Source of the DNA: Duganella radicis
Lineage (GTDB): Bacteria > Pseudomonadota > Gammaproteobacteria > Burkholderiales > Burkholderiaceae_D
NCBI RefSeq assembly: GCF_009720825.1
Contig: NZ_WNKY01000027.1
Span: 1-64,000, forward strand
DNA: 64,000 nucleotides
Direction of reading: 5' to 3'
The number at the start of each line of letters is the position of its first letter. Within the stretch, counting starts at the first letter, position 1. Made by a program: the position numbers and the translations under genes. Below are positions 34,667 to 43,415 of this stretch, piece by piece. The notes beneath the pieces were generated by a model. That model was not told the DNA's origin, ran no database searches, and saw nothing but the letters and a program-made list of their open reading frames with translations.

Positions 34667-35698
34667 TCAGCAGATTTGCCAGGCGCCATTCTGGTAGACG
34701 CGTTGGTCGTCGAGGTAGACGCCTTCGGTCATGGCGAAGACGTCGATGTGGTAGCGGGCGTCTTTGCGCTTCAGTTGCGGCTTGGTGTAGACGCCGTGCT
34801 TGGCGCCTAGCGACAGGTGGATGCCGCACATGCGCTCGTAGGTGCCGATGTCGTCCACCATGCACTCGCGCGAGAAGGCGCGGTTCATGCCGAAGCCCAG
34901 TTCGCGCAGCCATACTTCGCCTTCATGCTCGCGGATGATGGACAGCATGTTCTCAAATTCCGGCGTGCTGTTTTCCGTTCCCACCACGCGGCCTTTTTCA
35001 ACCACGATGGTGATGGGCGTCTCGGGTCGGTTCACCAGGAATTTGGTGTCGCCAAAGACGAAGATGCGCGCCCGTCCGCTCACCGCTTCCAGATCCCGCG
35101 CTTCGGTGAATACTTCGCCTAGCGGGAATTGGCCGCCTACGTTGGTCATGCCGCTGTAGTCGCCGATATTCAGCTTGGCGCCTTCAAACGGGGAGGCAAA
35201 CACCAGCCGCGCGCCGTCGCCGCTATCGACCACGCCTTGCCCCGCGCTGTCGATGCGCGCTTTCAGCGCATGGCCGACGCCGCGGTAGTACGACGGGTCG
35301 TAGGCCAGCGAGTCGATGTAGTGCAGGCCCTGCTCGCCCGGCATGCGCGACAGGTGCACGTGCTCGATCACTTTCAGTCCGCGCTTGAACAGTTCGATGC
35401 GGATGCGGTAGGCGTCCATGCGGAAGCTGGTCGATTGCACCAGCACCACCAGGTCGCCGGCCGCCATGCGCTCAAAAACGCCCAGGATGACGTCCGGCGT
35501 GGTGCTGTCGAAATCGATGAACTGTGCGTCCGGCACCACGCGCCGGTAAGCCTCGGTCAGCACGCGATTCAGCTCGGTGCGGGTGTCGTAGACGATCAGC
35601 GCGGCATGCGGGGCGCGGTGTTCGATGGCGTGGGTCAGCGTGTCGCGCAGGTTGCGTTCGGCGGTATCGACCGCGGATGGGGGCAGGGTGGACGTCAT
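34667..35698 (-). CDS. M29-like (aminopeptidase T-type) metallopeptidase-family protein
   Basis: A 343-residue protein resembling thermophilic aminopeptidase M29. The C-terminal half has the metal-site pattern: REHEGEVWLRELGFGMNRAF (Glu), then GIHLSLGAKHG (His) and ARYHIDVFAM (His, Asp). The N-terminal part is a Rossmann-like domain (ALIVYDTRTELNRVL). Peptide or related amide hydrolysis is plausible, but relatives such as NicX-type dioxygenases share the fold, so activity is uncertain. A TATAAT lies at 35732-35727, so the downstream ATG at 35698 is preferred to the one at 35728, which overlaps the -10. Confidence 0.75.
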   Translation of the reverse strand: MTSTLPPSAVDTAERNLRDTLTHAIEHRAPHAALIVYDTRTELNRVLTEAYRRVVPDAQFIDFDSTTPDVILGVFERMAAGDLVVLVQSTSFRMDAYRIRIELFKRGLKVIEHVHLSRMPGEQGLHYIDSLAYDPSYYRGVGHALKARIDSAGQGVVDSGDGARLVFASPFEGAKLNIGDYSGMTNVGGQFPLGEVFTEARDLEAVSGRARIFVFGDTKFLVNRPETPITIVVEKGRVVGTENSTPEFENMLSIIREHEGEVWLRELGFGMNRAFSRECMVDDIGTYERMCGIHLSLGAKHGVYTKPQLKRKDARYHIDVFAMTEGVYLDDQRVYQNGAWQIC

Positions 35699-35836
35699 GA
35701 TGCGTGGTTCAGATGGATCAGCCCGCATTATAAGGGCTGGCCAGCCTGCGCTTTCTCCTTGTAATGCTCACAAGTGCGATATAGAATTAAAAAATAGCCT
35801 ACCAGCAACTTCATGGCGATGACAACAGGAAGCAAG

Positions 35837-36289
35837 ATGACTGTATTAATGGGACAGGATTTGCCGCTGGAGCGACCGGATGCCACCGGGCGCGCAGCGT
35901 TGTTTGTGCCGACCGCCGCCATCAAGGGCGATGTGCTGGAAGCCGTGCGCATGGGCGCGGCGATAGTCGGCTACGGCAACCATGACAGAACCTTGACCAT
36001 TTACTACGAAAGCAATCGCTTCAACGAGGCCAACCTGGCCAAGTGGGAGCAGAAGGCCCGCAAGGCGTTTGAGCGCTTGTCGGAGAACCTGCCCACCGTG
36101 TCCAAGATGGTCAGCAAGCCGGAGAATTTCGAGCAGGTCGGCTATATCAGCAACAAGGGCATCCTGATCCGCCGCATGGAAAAGCTGATGAACTGGCTGG
36201 AAAAATCCGATGCCCTCGACAGCGCTCCCGCCGGCGAAACCATCGATTTCGCGCCGCCGCCTCCCCCCAAGAAGATCGTTGCCGAATAA
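35837..36289 (+). CDS. Conserved hypothetical protein
   Basis: A 150-residue soluble protein of unknown role, without signal peptide or membrane segment. It starts MTVLMGQDLPLERPDATGRA, has a central amphipathic region with NRFNEANLAKWEQKARKAFE and ends in a poly-Pro tail (FAPPPPPKKIVAE). AGGAAG four bases before the ATG decides the start over one 24 bases upstream. It is not clearly tied to neighbours. Confidence 0.6.
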   Translation: MTVLMGQDLPLERPDATGRAALFVPTAAIKGDVLEAVRMGAAIVGYGNHDRTLTIYYESNRFNEANLAKWEQKARKAFERLSENLPTVSKMVSKPENFEQVGYISNKGILIRRMEKLMNWLEKSDALDSAPAGETIDFAPPPPPKKIVAE

Positions 36290-36357
36290 GCAGTGCGCTG
36301 CGTTTTGGCGCGCCGTTGTATGCTCTTGGAAAGAACCCATTCTTTCAGGAGATAGTC

Positions 36358-36687
36358 ATGCGTTATTTCGCAGTCATGGTGGCGGCGCTGGCGCTGCTGG
36401 GCGCTTGCCAGAAAAAGGACGATCCGAGCGAGGCCGGTCCGGCCGAACGCGCGGGTCGCAAGATCGATCAGGCCACCGAGCAGGCCGGCCAGAAGATGGA
36501 TAACGCGGTGCAGCAGGCCAATCAGCAGCTCAGCGACGCGGCCAAGGAAACCAGCCAGAAGCTCGATCAGGCCAGCGACAAGGCCAGCGAAAAGCTCAAC
36601 GACGCCACGCGCGAAGCCGGCCGCAAGCTGGAACAGGCCGGCGAGAAGATGCAGTCCACCGCCGACGAGCGCGAATCGAAAAAGTAA
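36358..36687 (+). CDS. Small lipoprotein with LEA-like 11-mer repeats
   Basis: A 109-residue lipoprotein. The signal peptide ends in the lipobox LLGAC (Cys17) and the rest is a highly charged helix with recurring KLDQASDKASEKLNDA-type units, an 11-residue periodicity reminiscent of LEA/apolipoprotein-like or YtxH-like stress proteins. AGGAGA precedes the ATG by five bases. Its stop codon abuts the stop of the convergent TPR-GGDEF gene with no intervening base. A role in envelope protection or periplasmic spacing is possible but unproved. Confidence 0.75.
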   Translation: MRYFAVMVAALALLGACQKKDDPSEAGPAERAGRKIDQATEQAGQKMDNAVQQANQQLSDAAKETSQKLDQASDKASEKLNDATREAGRKLEQAGEKMQSTADERESKK

Positions 36688-38793
36688 TCAGTGCTTTTGC
36701 GTGGCCTGCTTGATCGAGACCACGTTGGTGTGCTCGTTCGGCGTGGGCGGATGCGCCCCCGGGTCGCCGCCCAGCACCACGCTCAGGTCCACAAAGCCGG
36801 CCCGCCAGGCGCGCTCCAGATCCTGCTCGATCGCTTCCATCGAGGTGAGGTGGAAGTTCTCGAAGCGGCGCACGCCGTAGGCGCGGTTGCGGCCGTGCGC
36901 CTTGGCCAGGTACAGCGCCATGTCGACCAGGTTCACCGCGCGCTCCCACGGCAGCGGTACGCCGCCCGGCACCAGCGGGAAGGGCGAGAAGCCCACCGAC
37001 ACGTTCACTGAAATCTCGTGCTCCTGATATCTGAGCGACTGCGAGGAGATGCTCAGTAAAATTCGGCGCGCGATTTCGTCCACGCCGTGGCGCGGGATGG
37101 CCGGCAGGAAGGCCAGGAATTCCTCGCCGCCCCAGCGCACAATCATGTCGGTCTCGCGCAGGGCGATGCGCAGGTTCTCGGCGATCATCCGCAGCACGGC
37201 GTCGCCGGCCGCGTGGCCGTAGTTGTCGTTGATATGCTTGAAGTGGTCGACGTCCAGCAGGAACAGGGCGCCGACGATATCGTCCTGCCGCTCTTTCGCG
37301 TTCAGGCCGCGCATGAATTCCTGGAAGTGGCGGCGGTTGTACAGCGAGGTCAGTGGATCGAGCGTGGACTGCGCTTTCAGTTCGAGGTTCTTCACCTCCA
37401 GCTGCGCATTGGTGTGGCGCACCTTGCGGTACAACAGTCCTACCACGGCGGCGGCCAGCGCGAACACCAGTGCCAGCAGCCACCACACGCGCTGTTGCAG
37501 GCGGCGGTTGTCGATCTCCGCGCCCTTCACCAGATTCTCGTGGCTGAGCATTTCGATCTGGCGCTGTTTTTTCTCGGTCTCGTATTTTTCCTGGAGCTCC
37601 AGCATGGCTTGCTGGCGGCGCTTTTCAAACAATTCGTTGGAGATGGCGCGTTCGCGGTGATAGGCCTGCACCGCGCCGGCCATGTCGCCGCTGCGTTCCA
37701 GCGCTTCGCCATATTCGCGCAGGGCCGCTTGCAGATCGGGCTTGTTGTTTTCCTGCTCGTAGCGCGCCAGGCCCAGTTCATACTGCTTCTTGCCTTCGGC
37801 CAGGCGGCCCATGCCGAGGTAGGCCTGGCCGAGGTTGAGGCGCGCGGTGGCTTCGGTGGATTTGTCCCTGGTCTGCTCGGCCGAGCGCAGCGACTCTTGC
37901 GCATACTGCGCGGCGCGCGCGTAGTCGTGCTCTTTCAGGTAGCTGTCCGACAGGTTGACCAGCGTGATGCCAACCATGCGCTCCGCCCCCAGCCTGCGTT
38001 CCAGGTCCAGGCTTTGCAGCAGCGCGCGCAAGGCGCGCTTGGGCTGGCCGGAATCGATGGCCAGGCCGTACTCGGTGTTCTTGGCCATGGCCATGCGGCC
38101 CGGCGATTTAAGTTTTTCGGTTTCGTTCAGCAGCTCGTCCAGCGTTTCGGAGGCGTTGTCGTACTCCTTCATCTGGGTGTGCAGCTTGGCCAGCGCGTTA
38201 AGCGCCGCCACCAGGCTGAGGGTGTCGCCCGCCGGCGGCCGCGCAATATCCACCGCGTGCTGAAGCTTGACCAGCGCGGCGGGGAAGTTGCCTTGTTCGG
38301 CGTAAGTCTGGCCGGCGGTGATGGTGGCCTGCACCTTGAGTGGATTGTCGGCGGTGGTGAGCGCCAGCTTTTCGGCCTCGAAGGCCAGGCGGTGCGCCGC
38401 TTCCACCTCGGCCTGGGCAAACAGCACATAGGTCTTGGCCAGCATGCCTTTGGCGACGATGGCGTTGTCGCGCAGCGATTTGCCGAAGGCGATAAGCTGT
38501 TCGGCTTCATCCAGCGCGACGTCGTTCTGACCGAGGCGCATGCGCACGGTGCTCATCTGGCTGAGGAATTCGGCGCGGGTGCCGGACGGCGCGGCGGCCA
38601 GCTCCGGTTGCAGTTTCAGTAACTGCGCCAGCGCCTTGTCGGGCACGAAGCGGCTTTGCTCGCGGATGTCGAGGATGCGTTCATCCAGCGTGGCCTGGGC
38701 CAGCACGCATGCCGGCGCCAGTACCAGCACCACGGCTGCAACCATGGCATGCCGCTTCGTTTGCCACCATCCGCCGTTTCTTAGTCCCGCCAA
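36688..38793 (-). CDS. TPR-repeat sensor with GGDEF (diguanylate cyclase) domain
   Basis: About 701 residues: an export signal (MVAAVVLVLAPACVLAQA), a periplasmic array of about six to eight TPR motifs (residues ~35-380, e.g. ARLNLGQAYLGMGRLAEGKK), a coiled segment, one membrane helix (WWLLALVFALAAAVVGLLY), then a cytoplasmic GGDEF domain with STLDPLTSLYNRRHFQEF, LDVDHFKHINDNYGH and the active motif GGEEF near residue 555. It should make c-di-GMP in response to a periplasmic partner. The start is uncertain: TTG 38820 lies almost on the predicted transcript start, so the in-frame TTG at 38793 with a GGGGG run ahead, or the ATG at 38745, is more likely. Confidence 0.85.
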   Translation of the reverse strand: MAGLRNGGWWQTKRHAMVAAVVLVLAPACVLAQATLDERILDIREQSRFVPDKALAQLLKLQPELAAAPSGTRAEFLSQMSTVRMRLGQNDVALDEAEQLIAFGKSLRDNAIVAKGMLAKTYVLFAQAEVEAAHRLAFEAEKLALTTADNPLKVQATITAGQTYAEQGNFPAALVKLQHAVDIARPPAGDTLSLVAALNALAKLHTQMKEYDNASETLDELLNETEKLKSPGRMAMAKNTEYGLAIDSGQPKRALRALLQSLDLERRLGAERMVGITLVNLSDSYLKEHDYARAAQYAQESLRSAEQTRDKSTEATARLNLGQAYLGMGRLAEGKKQYELGLARYEQENNKPDLQAALREYGEALERSGDMAGAVQAYHRERAISNELFEKRRQQAMLELQEKYETEKKQRQIEMLSHENLVKGAEIDNRRLQQRVWWLLALVFALAAAVVGLLYRKVRHTNAQLEVKNLELKAQSTLDPLTSLYNRRHFQEFMRGLNAKERQDDIVGALFLLDVDHFKHINDNYGHAAGDAVLRMIAENLRIALRETDMIVRWGGEEFLAFLPAIPRHGVDEIARRILLSISSQSLRYQEHEISVNVSVGFSPFPLVPGGVPLPWERAVNLVDMALYLAKAHGRNRAYGVRRFENFHLTSMEAIEQDLERAWRAGFVDLSVVLGGDPGAHPPTPNEHTNVVSIKQATQKH

Positions 38794-38820
38794 CTTGACG
38801 CCCCCGCGATCACCCTGCAA

Positions 38821-38836
38821 TGTCTAGACAATTATA
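38821..38836 (-). promoter_or_regulatory. -10 element TATAAT followed by palindrome TGTCTAGACA
   Basis: On the minus strand a perfect TATAAT (38836-38831) is followed at once by the 10-base palindrome TGTCTAGACA (38830-38821) at the expected transcription start of the TPR-GGDEF gene. No good -35 is seen, so an activator or an alternative mode may be needed. Confidence 0.4.
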
Positions 38837-38905
38837 TGCCTGTTGCAAGTGAGAAAGCCTCAAGATATACGAATTTTTCGCCAAAATCGCACAGTTTTGC
38901 GCCAG

Positions 38906-40687
38906 CTAGGCGGCCAGTTGTTGCAAAAGATATAGGCGTTGATACAAGCCGCCGTTTATCTGCATCAGTTGCTCGTGCGGGCCGGTTTCGGCGATGCGGC
39001 CGTGATTGAGAACGATGATGCGGTTGGCGTCGCGGATGGTGGACAGGCGGTGCGCGATGGCGATCACCGTCACCTTGCCGCGCAATTCATCCAGCGCGGT
39101 CTGCACGATTTGCTCGGTTTGCGAATCGATGTGCGAGGTGGCTTCGTCCAGCAGCAGGATGCGCGGCGCGCCGGCCAGCGCGCGGGCGATGGCGATCAGC
39201 TGCTTCTGGCCGACCGACAGGCGCGACCCGCCTTCGCCCAGCGGCGTGTCGTAGCCTTGTTCCAGCGCGGCGATGAAGTCATGCGCGTGGGCGGCGCGGG
39301 CGGCGGCTTCGATCTGCGCTTGCGTCAGGCCGCGGCCCATGTCGATGTTCTCGCGCGCCGATGCGGCCAGCAGAAACGGGTCTTGCGGCACCAGGCCCAC
39401 TTCGGCGCGGAAGCGTTCATTGTCGATGGCGTCCAGCGGCATGCCGTGCATCAGGATGCTGCCGTGCGGCGCTGGATAGAAGCGCAGCAGCAGCGACAGC
39501 AAGGTCGATTTGCCGCTGCCGGTGTGGCCGACGATGCCGACGAAATCGCCCTGCGGGATGTCCAGCGACAGGTCGTGCAGCACCGGCTGGCCTGCGTTGT
39601 AGGCGAAATTCAGATGGCGGATGGAGACGGCCGGCAGGTTGTCATCGTTGGCGGCTGCGGCGCGCTGGGGAGCTTGCCGCGCGTGTTCCTGCGCCGTGCC
39701 TTCGTCGAGCAGGGTCGCCACGCGCGCGGTGGCCACCACCGATTGCTGCAATTGGCTGAACTGCATGGTGATCTGGATCAGCGGCTCGATCACGCGCGCG
39801 AGGTAGCTGATGAAGGCATACAGCACGCCCACTTCGGTGGCGGTCATCTCGCGGTGGCCGAACATGAAAATCACGGCGCCCAGCAGGATGATGTTGAACA
39901 GATCCAGCGCGGGGCGCAGCAACCAGGCGTTGGCGCGCAGTTCCGAGAGGCGCGCGGTGTAGTGATCCTGGTTGGTGGTGGCGAAGCGCTGGCCGAAACG
40001 CGTTTCGGCGTTGCTGGCCTGGAGCACGCTCATGCCGCCGATCGATTCGGCCATCTGGCCGTTGATCTCACTGCGCAGCGCGCGGGCACGGGTGACGGCC
40101 GGCGCGCTCCAGCGCTGATACAGCCAGACGATCAGCAGCACCGCCGGCAGCAGGGCCAGCACGATCAGCATCAAACGCCAGTCCAGCCAGGCCATGGCGC
40201 ACACGGTGCCGACCAATACGATGGTGGAGTCGAGCATCACGAACAACACCTGGATGTACAGGCTCTTTACCGCCTCGGTGTCGTTGGTGACGCGCGACAC
40301 CAGCTGCCCGGTGATGGCGCGGTCGAAGAAGGACATCGGCAGCAGCAGCACATGCGTGTACACCATTTCGCGCAAGCGCATCACCGAGCGCATGGCAAGC
40401 CCGGACAGGCGCACCAGTTGCAGGTAGCGCAGGCCGCTGGCGATCCAGCCGGTCAGCACCACGCCGGCCAGCAGGCCGGCCATGCGCGGCCAGTCCAGAT
40501 GGTGCGGCAGCAGGTGTTCGTCGATCAGCGCCTTGCCCATGATGGGGCCGAGCACCTCCAGCAGCGCGGCGCCGATCAGCCATAGCACGGCCCAGAACAG
40601 GTGATGCTGGTCGGGCAGGGCGGCGCGGCGCAGCAGGGCGATGGCCTGCCGCATCTGGCCGGCGGTGGAGGTTGGTTCAGGCTTCAT
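38906..40687 (-). CDS. mdlB: ABC exporter half-transporter, MdlB-like
   Basis: A 593-residue fusion of a six-helix membrane domain (about residues 30-325) with an ATPase domain (about 350-590). Walker A is GHTGSGKST, the signature is the variant LSVGQKQL, and Walker B is RILLLDEATSHID with the catalytic Glu present. The LSVGQ variant and the length match E. coli MdlB. It overlaps the mdlA-like gene by 11 bases, as expected for a heterodimeric exporter of lipid or drug-like substrates. The true substrate is unknown. Confidence 0.9.
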   Translation of the reverse strand: MKPEPTSTAGQMRQAIALLRRAALPDQHHLFWAVLWLIGAALLEVLGPIMGKALIDEHLLPHHLDWPRMAGLLAGVVLTGWIASGLRYLQLVRLSGLAMRSVMRLREMVYTHVLLLPMSFFDRAITGQLVSRVTNDTEAVKSLYIQVLFVMLDSTIVLVGTVCAMAWLDWRLMLIVLALLPAVLLIVWLYQRWSAPAVTRARALRSEINGQMAESIGGMSVLQASNAETRFGQRFATTNQDHYTARLSELRANAWLLRPALDLFNIILLGAVIFMFGHREMTATEVGVLYAFISYLARVIEPLIQITMQFSQLQQSVVATARVATLLDEGTAQEHARQAPQRAAAANDDNLPAVSIRHLNFAYNAGQPVLHDLSLDIPQGDFVGIVGHTGSGKSTLLSLLLRFYPAPHGSILMHGMPLDAIDNERFRAEVGLVPQDPFLLAASARENIDMGRGLTQAQIEAAARAAHAHDFIAALEQGYDTPLGEGGSRLSVGQKQLIAIARALAGAPRILLLDEATSHIDSQTEQIVQTALDELRGKVTVIAIAHRLSTIRDANRIIVLNHGRIAETGPHEQLMQINGGLYQRLYLLQQLAA

Positions 40688-42431
40688 CGAGACTGGCTTC
40701 CAATTGTTGATAGCGCCACTGGCTGGCGTACCAGCCATCCAGCGCGAGCAGTTGTTCGTGATTGCCGGTTTCGGTGATGCGGCCGTCGCGCAGCACGATA
40801 ATCAGATCGGCGCTGACCACGGAGCTGAGGCGGTGGCTGGCGATGACCGCGCTGCGGCCCTTGCGCTCCTGGCGCAGCTCCTCAAGGTGCTGGAGGATGC
40901 GGGTTTCGGTGCCGGTATCGACGGCGGACAGGGCGTCGTCAAGCAGCAGCAAATCGTTATCGGCCAACAGCGCGCGGGCGATGGCGACGCGCTGGCGCTG
41001 GCCGCCGGACAGCGTGATGCCTTTTTCGCCGACTTGCGTGTCATAGCCATCGGCGAACAGCAGGATGTCGTCGTGAATGGCGGCCAGGTTGGCGGCGTGC
41101 TCGATCTGCGCGCGCGTGGCGTCCGGACGGGCCAGCGCGATGTTGTCGGCGATCGAGGCCGAGAACAGGAAGGATTCCTGCGGCACCCAGCTGATGGCGG
41201 CGCGCAGCGCTTGCAGCTTGTATGCATCGAGCGCGTGGCCGCTCCACTGCACGCTGCCGTGCTGCGGCGTGAGTTGGCGCAGCAGCACGCGCAGCAGCGT
41301 CGATTTGCCGCTGCCGGTGGGGCCGACCAGGCCGAGGGTTTGGCCGGGTTGCAGCGTCAGCGTGATGTCGCTGATGGCTGGCGAGGTTTGTCCGGCGTAG
41401 GCGTAGCTGATGCCGCGCAGCGTCAGCGTGCCGGGTGGCACGGCGGTGAGCGTGCCGTGATCGTCGATGGCCAGCGGCGCGTCCAGCATCGGTTGCAGGC
41501 GTTGCCAGGCGGCGCGTCCGCGTTCGATCAGCGACAGCACCCAGCCGGCCGCGAACATCGGCCAGATCAACTGGCCGAGGTACATGGTGAAGCTGGTCAG
41601 CGCGCCGATGGTCAGCTGGTCATGCCAGATCAGATAACCGCCCAGGCCCAGCGTCAGACCGGTGGCGGCGGTCAGCGTCAGGCCGACGGCGGGTTCGTAG
41701 GCGGCTTCCCACACCTGCGCGCGCAGGCTGGCGTCGGAGGCCTGCGCGGCCAGTGCGGAAAACTGCTGGGCGCTGCGCTGTTCGAGGCCGAGCGCGCGCA
41801 GGGTGCGCACGCCGGACAAGGTCTCCTGCACATGGTCGTTTAGCGCGCTAAAGCGCTTGAGCGAGTCGGTGGACGCGGTGTGGATATGGCCGGAGATGTA
41901 CCAGAACGCCCACGCCATCAGCGGGAAGGGCAGCAGGGCGATGCAGGCCAGGCGCCAGTCGACGCCCAGCAGCATCACGCCCAGCACCATCACCAGCGTG
42001 AGGGCGCCGTCGAAGCCGGCCAGCATGGCCTCGCCGGCGGCCATCTCGATGGCGTCGATATCGTTGGTGGCCAGCGCCATCAGATCGCCGGTGCGCTGGC
42101 GCTGGTAGAAGGCCGGGCCTTGCAGCGTCAAGCGGGTGTAGAGGCGGGTGCGCAGCGAGACGCCGAGCTGATAGGCGGCGCCGTACAGGATCTGCCGCCA
42201 CGCCACGCGCAGGAAATAAATGCCGGCGCCGATCAACAGCAGCGCGCCGATTTCCATCAGCAGCGCGTTGCCGGACAGGGTGTGATTGGCCAGGCCGTCG
42301 ATCATGGCGCCGACCTTGCGCGGCACCCAGATACTGAGCGTGGCCACGCCGGCCAGCATGGCGCCGGACAGAATATAGGCGCGGCTGTGCTGGCGGACGA
42401 AACCGCCGATCAGCCGGGAGAGTTTAGACAT
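40677..42431 (-). CDS. mdlA: ABC exporter half-transporter, MdlA-like
   Basis: A 584-residue partner half-transporter: membrane domain (about 15-300) and ATPase (about 330-575) with Walker A GPTGSGKST, canonical signature LSGGQRQR and Walker B LLLLDDALSAVD, in which Asp replaces the catalytic Glu. One degenerate and one competent ATP site is the usual arrangement of heterodimeric exporters, and the D-D form is typical of MdlA. GAGG lies nine bases before the ATG. The long palindrome stands between this gene and the phasin gene upstream. Confidence 0.9.
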   Translation of the reverse strand: MSKLSRLIGGFVRQHSRAYILSGAMLAGVATLSIWVPRKVGAMIDGLANHTLSGNALLMEIGALLLIGAGIYFLRVAWRQILYGAAYQLGVSLRTRLYTRLTLQGPAFYQRQRTGDLMALATNDIDAIEMAAGEAMLAGFDGALTLVMVLGVMLLGVDWRLACIALLPFPLMAWAFWYISGHIHTASTDSLKRFSALNDHVQETLSGVRTLRALGLEQRSAQQFSALAAQASDASLRAQVWEAAYEPAVGLTLTAATGLTLGLGGYLIWHDQLTIGALTSFTMYLGQLIWPMFAAGWVLSLIERGRAAWQRLQPMLDAPLAIDDHGTLTAVPPGTLTLRGISYAYAGQTSPAISDITLTLQPGQTLGLVGPTGSGKSTLLRVLLRQLTPQHGSVQWSGHALDAYKLQALRAAISWVPQESFLFSASIADNIALARPDATRAQIEHAANLAAIHDDILLFADGYDTQVGEKGITLSGGQRQRVAIARALLADNDLLLLDDALSAVDTGTETRILQHLEELRQERKGRSAVIASHRLSSVVSADLIIVLRDGRITETGNHEQLLALDGWYASQWRYQQLEASLDEA

Positions 42432-42477
42432 GCATGTTGCCTCGGTAAACCGTGTAGCCCGCTAGGATACACAAAAA

Positions 42478-42565
42478 CCGGGGTCAGTTCTTGCAATCCA
42501 ACACGAGCACAGCCATAACGACCGTTACGGCTGTGCTCGTGTTGGATTGCAAGAACTGACCCCGG
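42478..42565. repeat. Long near-perfect palindrome (43-bp arms, 2-bp centre)
   Basis: Bases 42478-42520 pair with 42523-42565 with one A/C mismatch. The arm starts CCGGGGTCAGTTCTTGCAAT. In RNA it would form a very stable hairpin on either strand. It lies between the end of the phasin gene and mdlA, so it could terminate phasin transcription. The outer GGGGTCAG motif resembles repetitive extragenic palindromes linked to RAYT transposases in other proteobacteria; no such gene is in the window. Confidence 0.9.
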
Positions 42566-42594
42566 GTTGGGACCAGAACTGACCCCGGGTTGGG
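42552..42594. repeat. Two 20-bp direct copies of the palindrome end
   Basis: AGAACTGACCCCGGGTTGGG occurs at 42552-42571 and again at 42575-42594, a 23-base period. The first copy is the right tip of the long palindrome plus flank. Together the unit consists of an inverted pair and a further half, like a composite REP element. Confidence 0.9.
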
Positions 42595-42601
42595 GCCGAG
42601 G

Positions 42602-43231
42602 TTATTTTTTGGCTTTGGGGGCCGGTTTGGCGGGTTTGTCTTCCGGAGCCAGGGCGATGGCTTTGGGCGGCGGTTCCGGGAACAAGGTGGGCTTGGCTTC
42701 CACTTTCACTTCGACGAAGCTGTCTTCTTCCGCGACCGGGGCGGCGGCCGGCTTGGCTTTCGGGGCCTTCGGCGCCGGCGCGGCTTCCGGTTCGTTGGCG
42801 GCGACCGCTTCCACCGCCTTGCTCACGGCGGCGGCCAGCGCCGGCGGGGTCTGGGTGACGCCGGTGGCGACGGTGGCTTTGGTGGCGGCCAGGTCGGTCA
42901 CCTGTTTCAGGGTGTCCTGGGCGCTTTTGATCAGTTCGTTCTGGGCGGTCGAGGCGATGCTGTACAGCTCGCGGCCGTAGGCCAGCAGGCCGTCAAAGCT
43001 GGCTGGCTCGGACGTGCTCAGGGTGAAGAATTCTTTCGGGTCCTTGGCGGTCAGCAGCCTCTTGGCGGCGGCCGAGGATTTTTCCACCGAGGCTTTGGTG
43101 GTGCTGAGGTTCAGCGCGATCACCTTTTCGGCACTGCCTACCGCCGTGTTGGCGATGGTGCTGAAAATCTGGAACTGCGCTTCAAGTTGCGATTTCGTGG
43201 CTGCGGAAAACTGTTCGGTGATCGAAGACAT
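42602..43231 (-). CDS. phaP: Phasin (PHA granule-associated protein)
   Basis: A 209-residue phasin. The amphipathic helical part runs from MSSITEQFSAATKSQLEAQF through ELIKSAQDTLKQVTD, with the family phrase SAAAKRLLTAKDPKEFF; the last ~90 residues are an Ala/Pro/Lys-rich tail. It coats polyhydroxyalkanoate granules and limits their size. The start is set by AGGAG before the ATG; longer upstream reading is unsupported. No phaC, phaB or phaR is in the window, so it stands apart from the synthesis genes. The long tail is larger than in the shortest phasins. Confidence 0.9.
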   Translation of the reverse strand: MSSITEQFSAATKSQLEAQFQIFSTIANTAVGSAEKVIALNLSTTKASVEKSSAAAKRLLTAKDPKEFFTLSTSEPASFDGLLAYGRELYSIASTAQNELIKSAQDTLKQVTDLAATKATVATGVTQTPPALAAAVSKAVEAVAANEPEAAPAPKAPKAKPAAAPVAEEDSFVEVKVEAKPTLFPEPPPKAIALAPEDKPAKPAPKAKK

Positions 43232-43356
43232 GGTTTCTCCTGAAATTATGATGCAACGCAATAAGTCCATTCTAACGACGATTTTCTGGCTTGGAAAGTT
43301 ATTTTTTCTACCATGACGCACTAATCGCAACAGGCGAAATTAATGCGATGCAACAA

Positions 43357-43386
43357 TTGGTGTATTTTGGTGAAAATGCCTACAAT
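43357..43386 (+). promoter_or_regulatory. Promoter of the cytosine-deaminase-like gene
   Basis: TTGGTG (43357), an 18-base spacer and TACAAT (43381) place the transcript start near 43393, giving a short leader that contains the strong GGAGG ribosome site. Confidence 0.5.
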
Positions 43387-43415
43387 GGTTTTACTTTAAA
43401 TCAACGGAGGTGCAG

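Noticed and set aside
34417..34913. Longer minus-strand frame (160 residues) over the end of the M29-like gene
   Set aside because: Its N-terminal two-thirds is an Arg/His-rich shadow of the peptidase gene; only the last 44 residues look real.
38939..40585. 548-residue plus-strand frame opposite mdlB
   Set aside because: His/Gln/Arg-rich shadow with no family features; the ABC exporter motifs are clear on the minus strand.
40677..42431. Asp for Glu in Walker B of the MdlA-like protein as damage
   Set aside because: A degenerate ATP site in one half is normal for heterodimeric exporters of this type.
42478..42565. Hairpin considered as a structured RNA or tRNA-like gene
   Set aside because: It is a simple two-arm palindrome without loops, anticodon or conserved RNA features; a REP-like repeat fits better.
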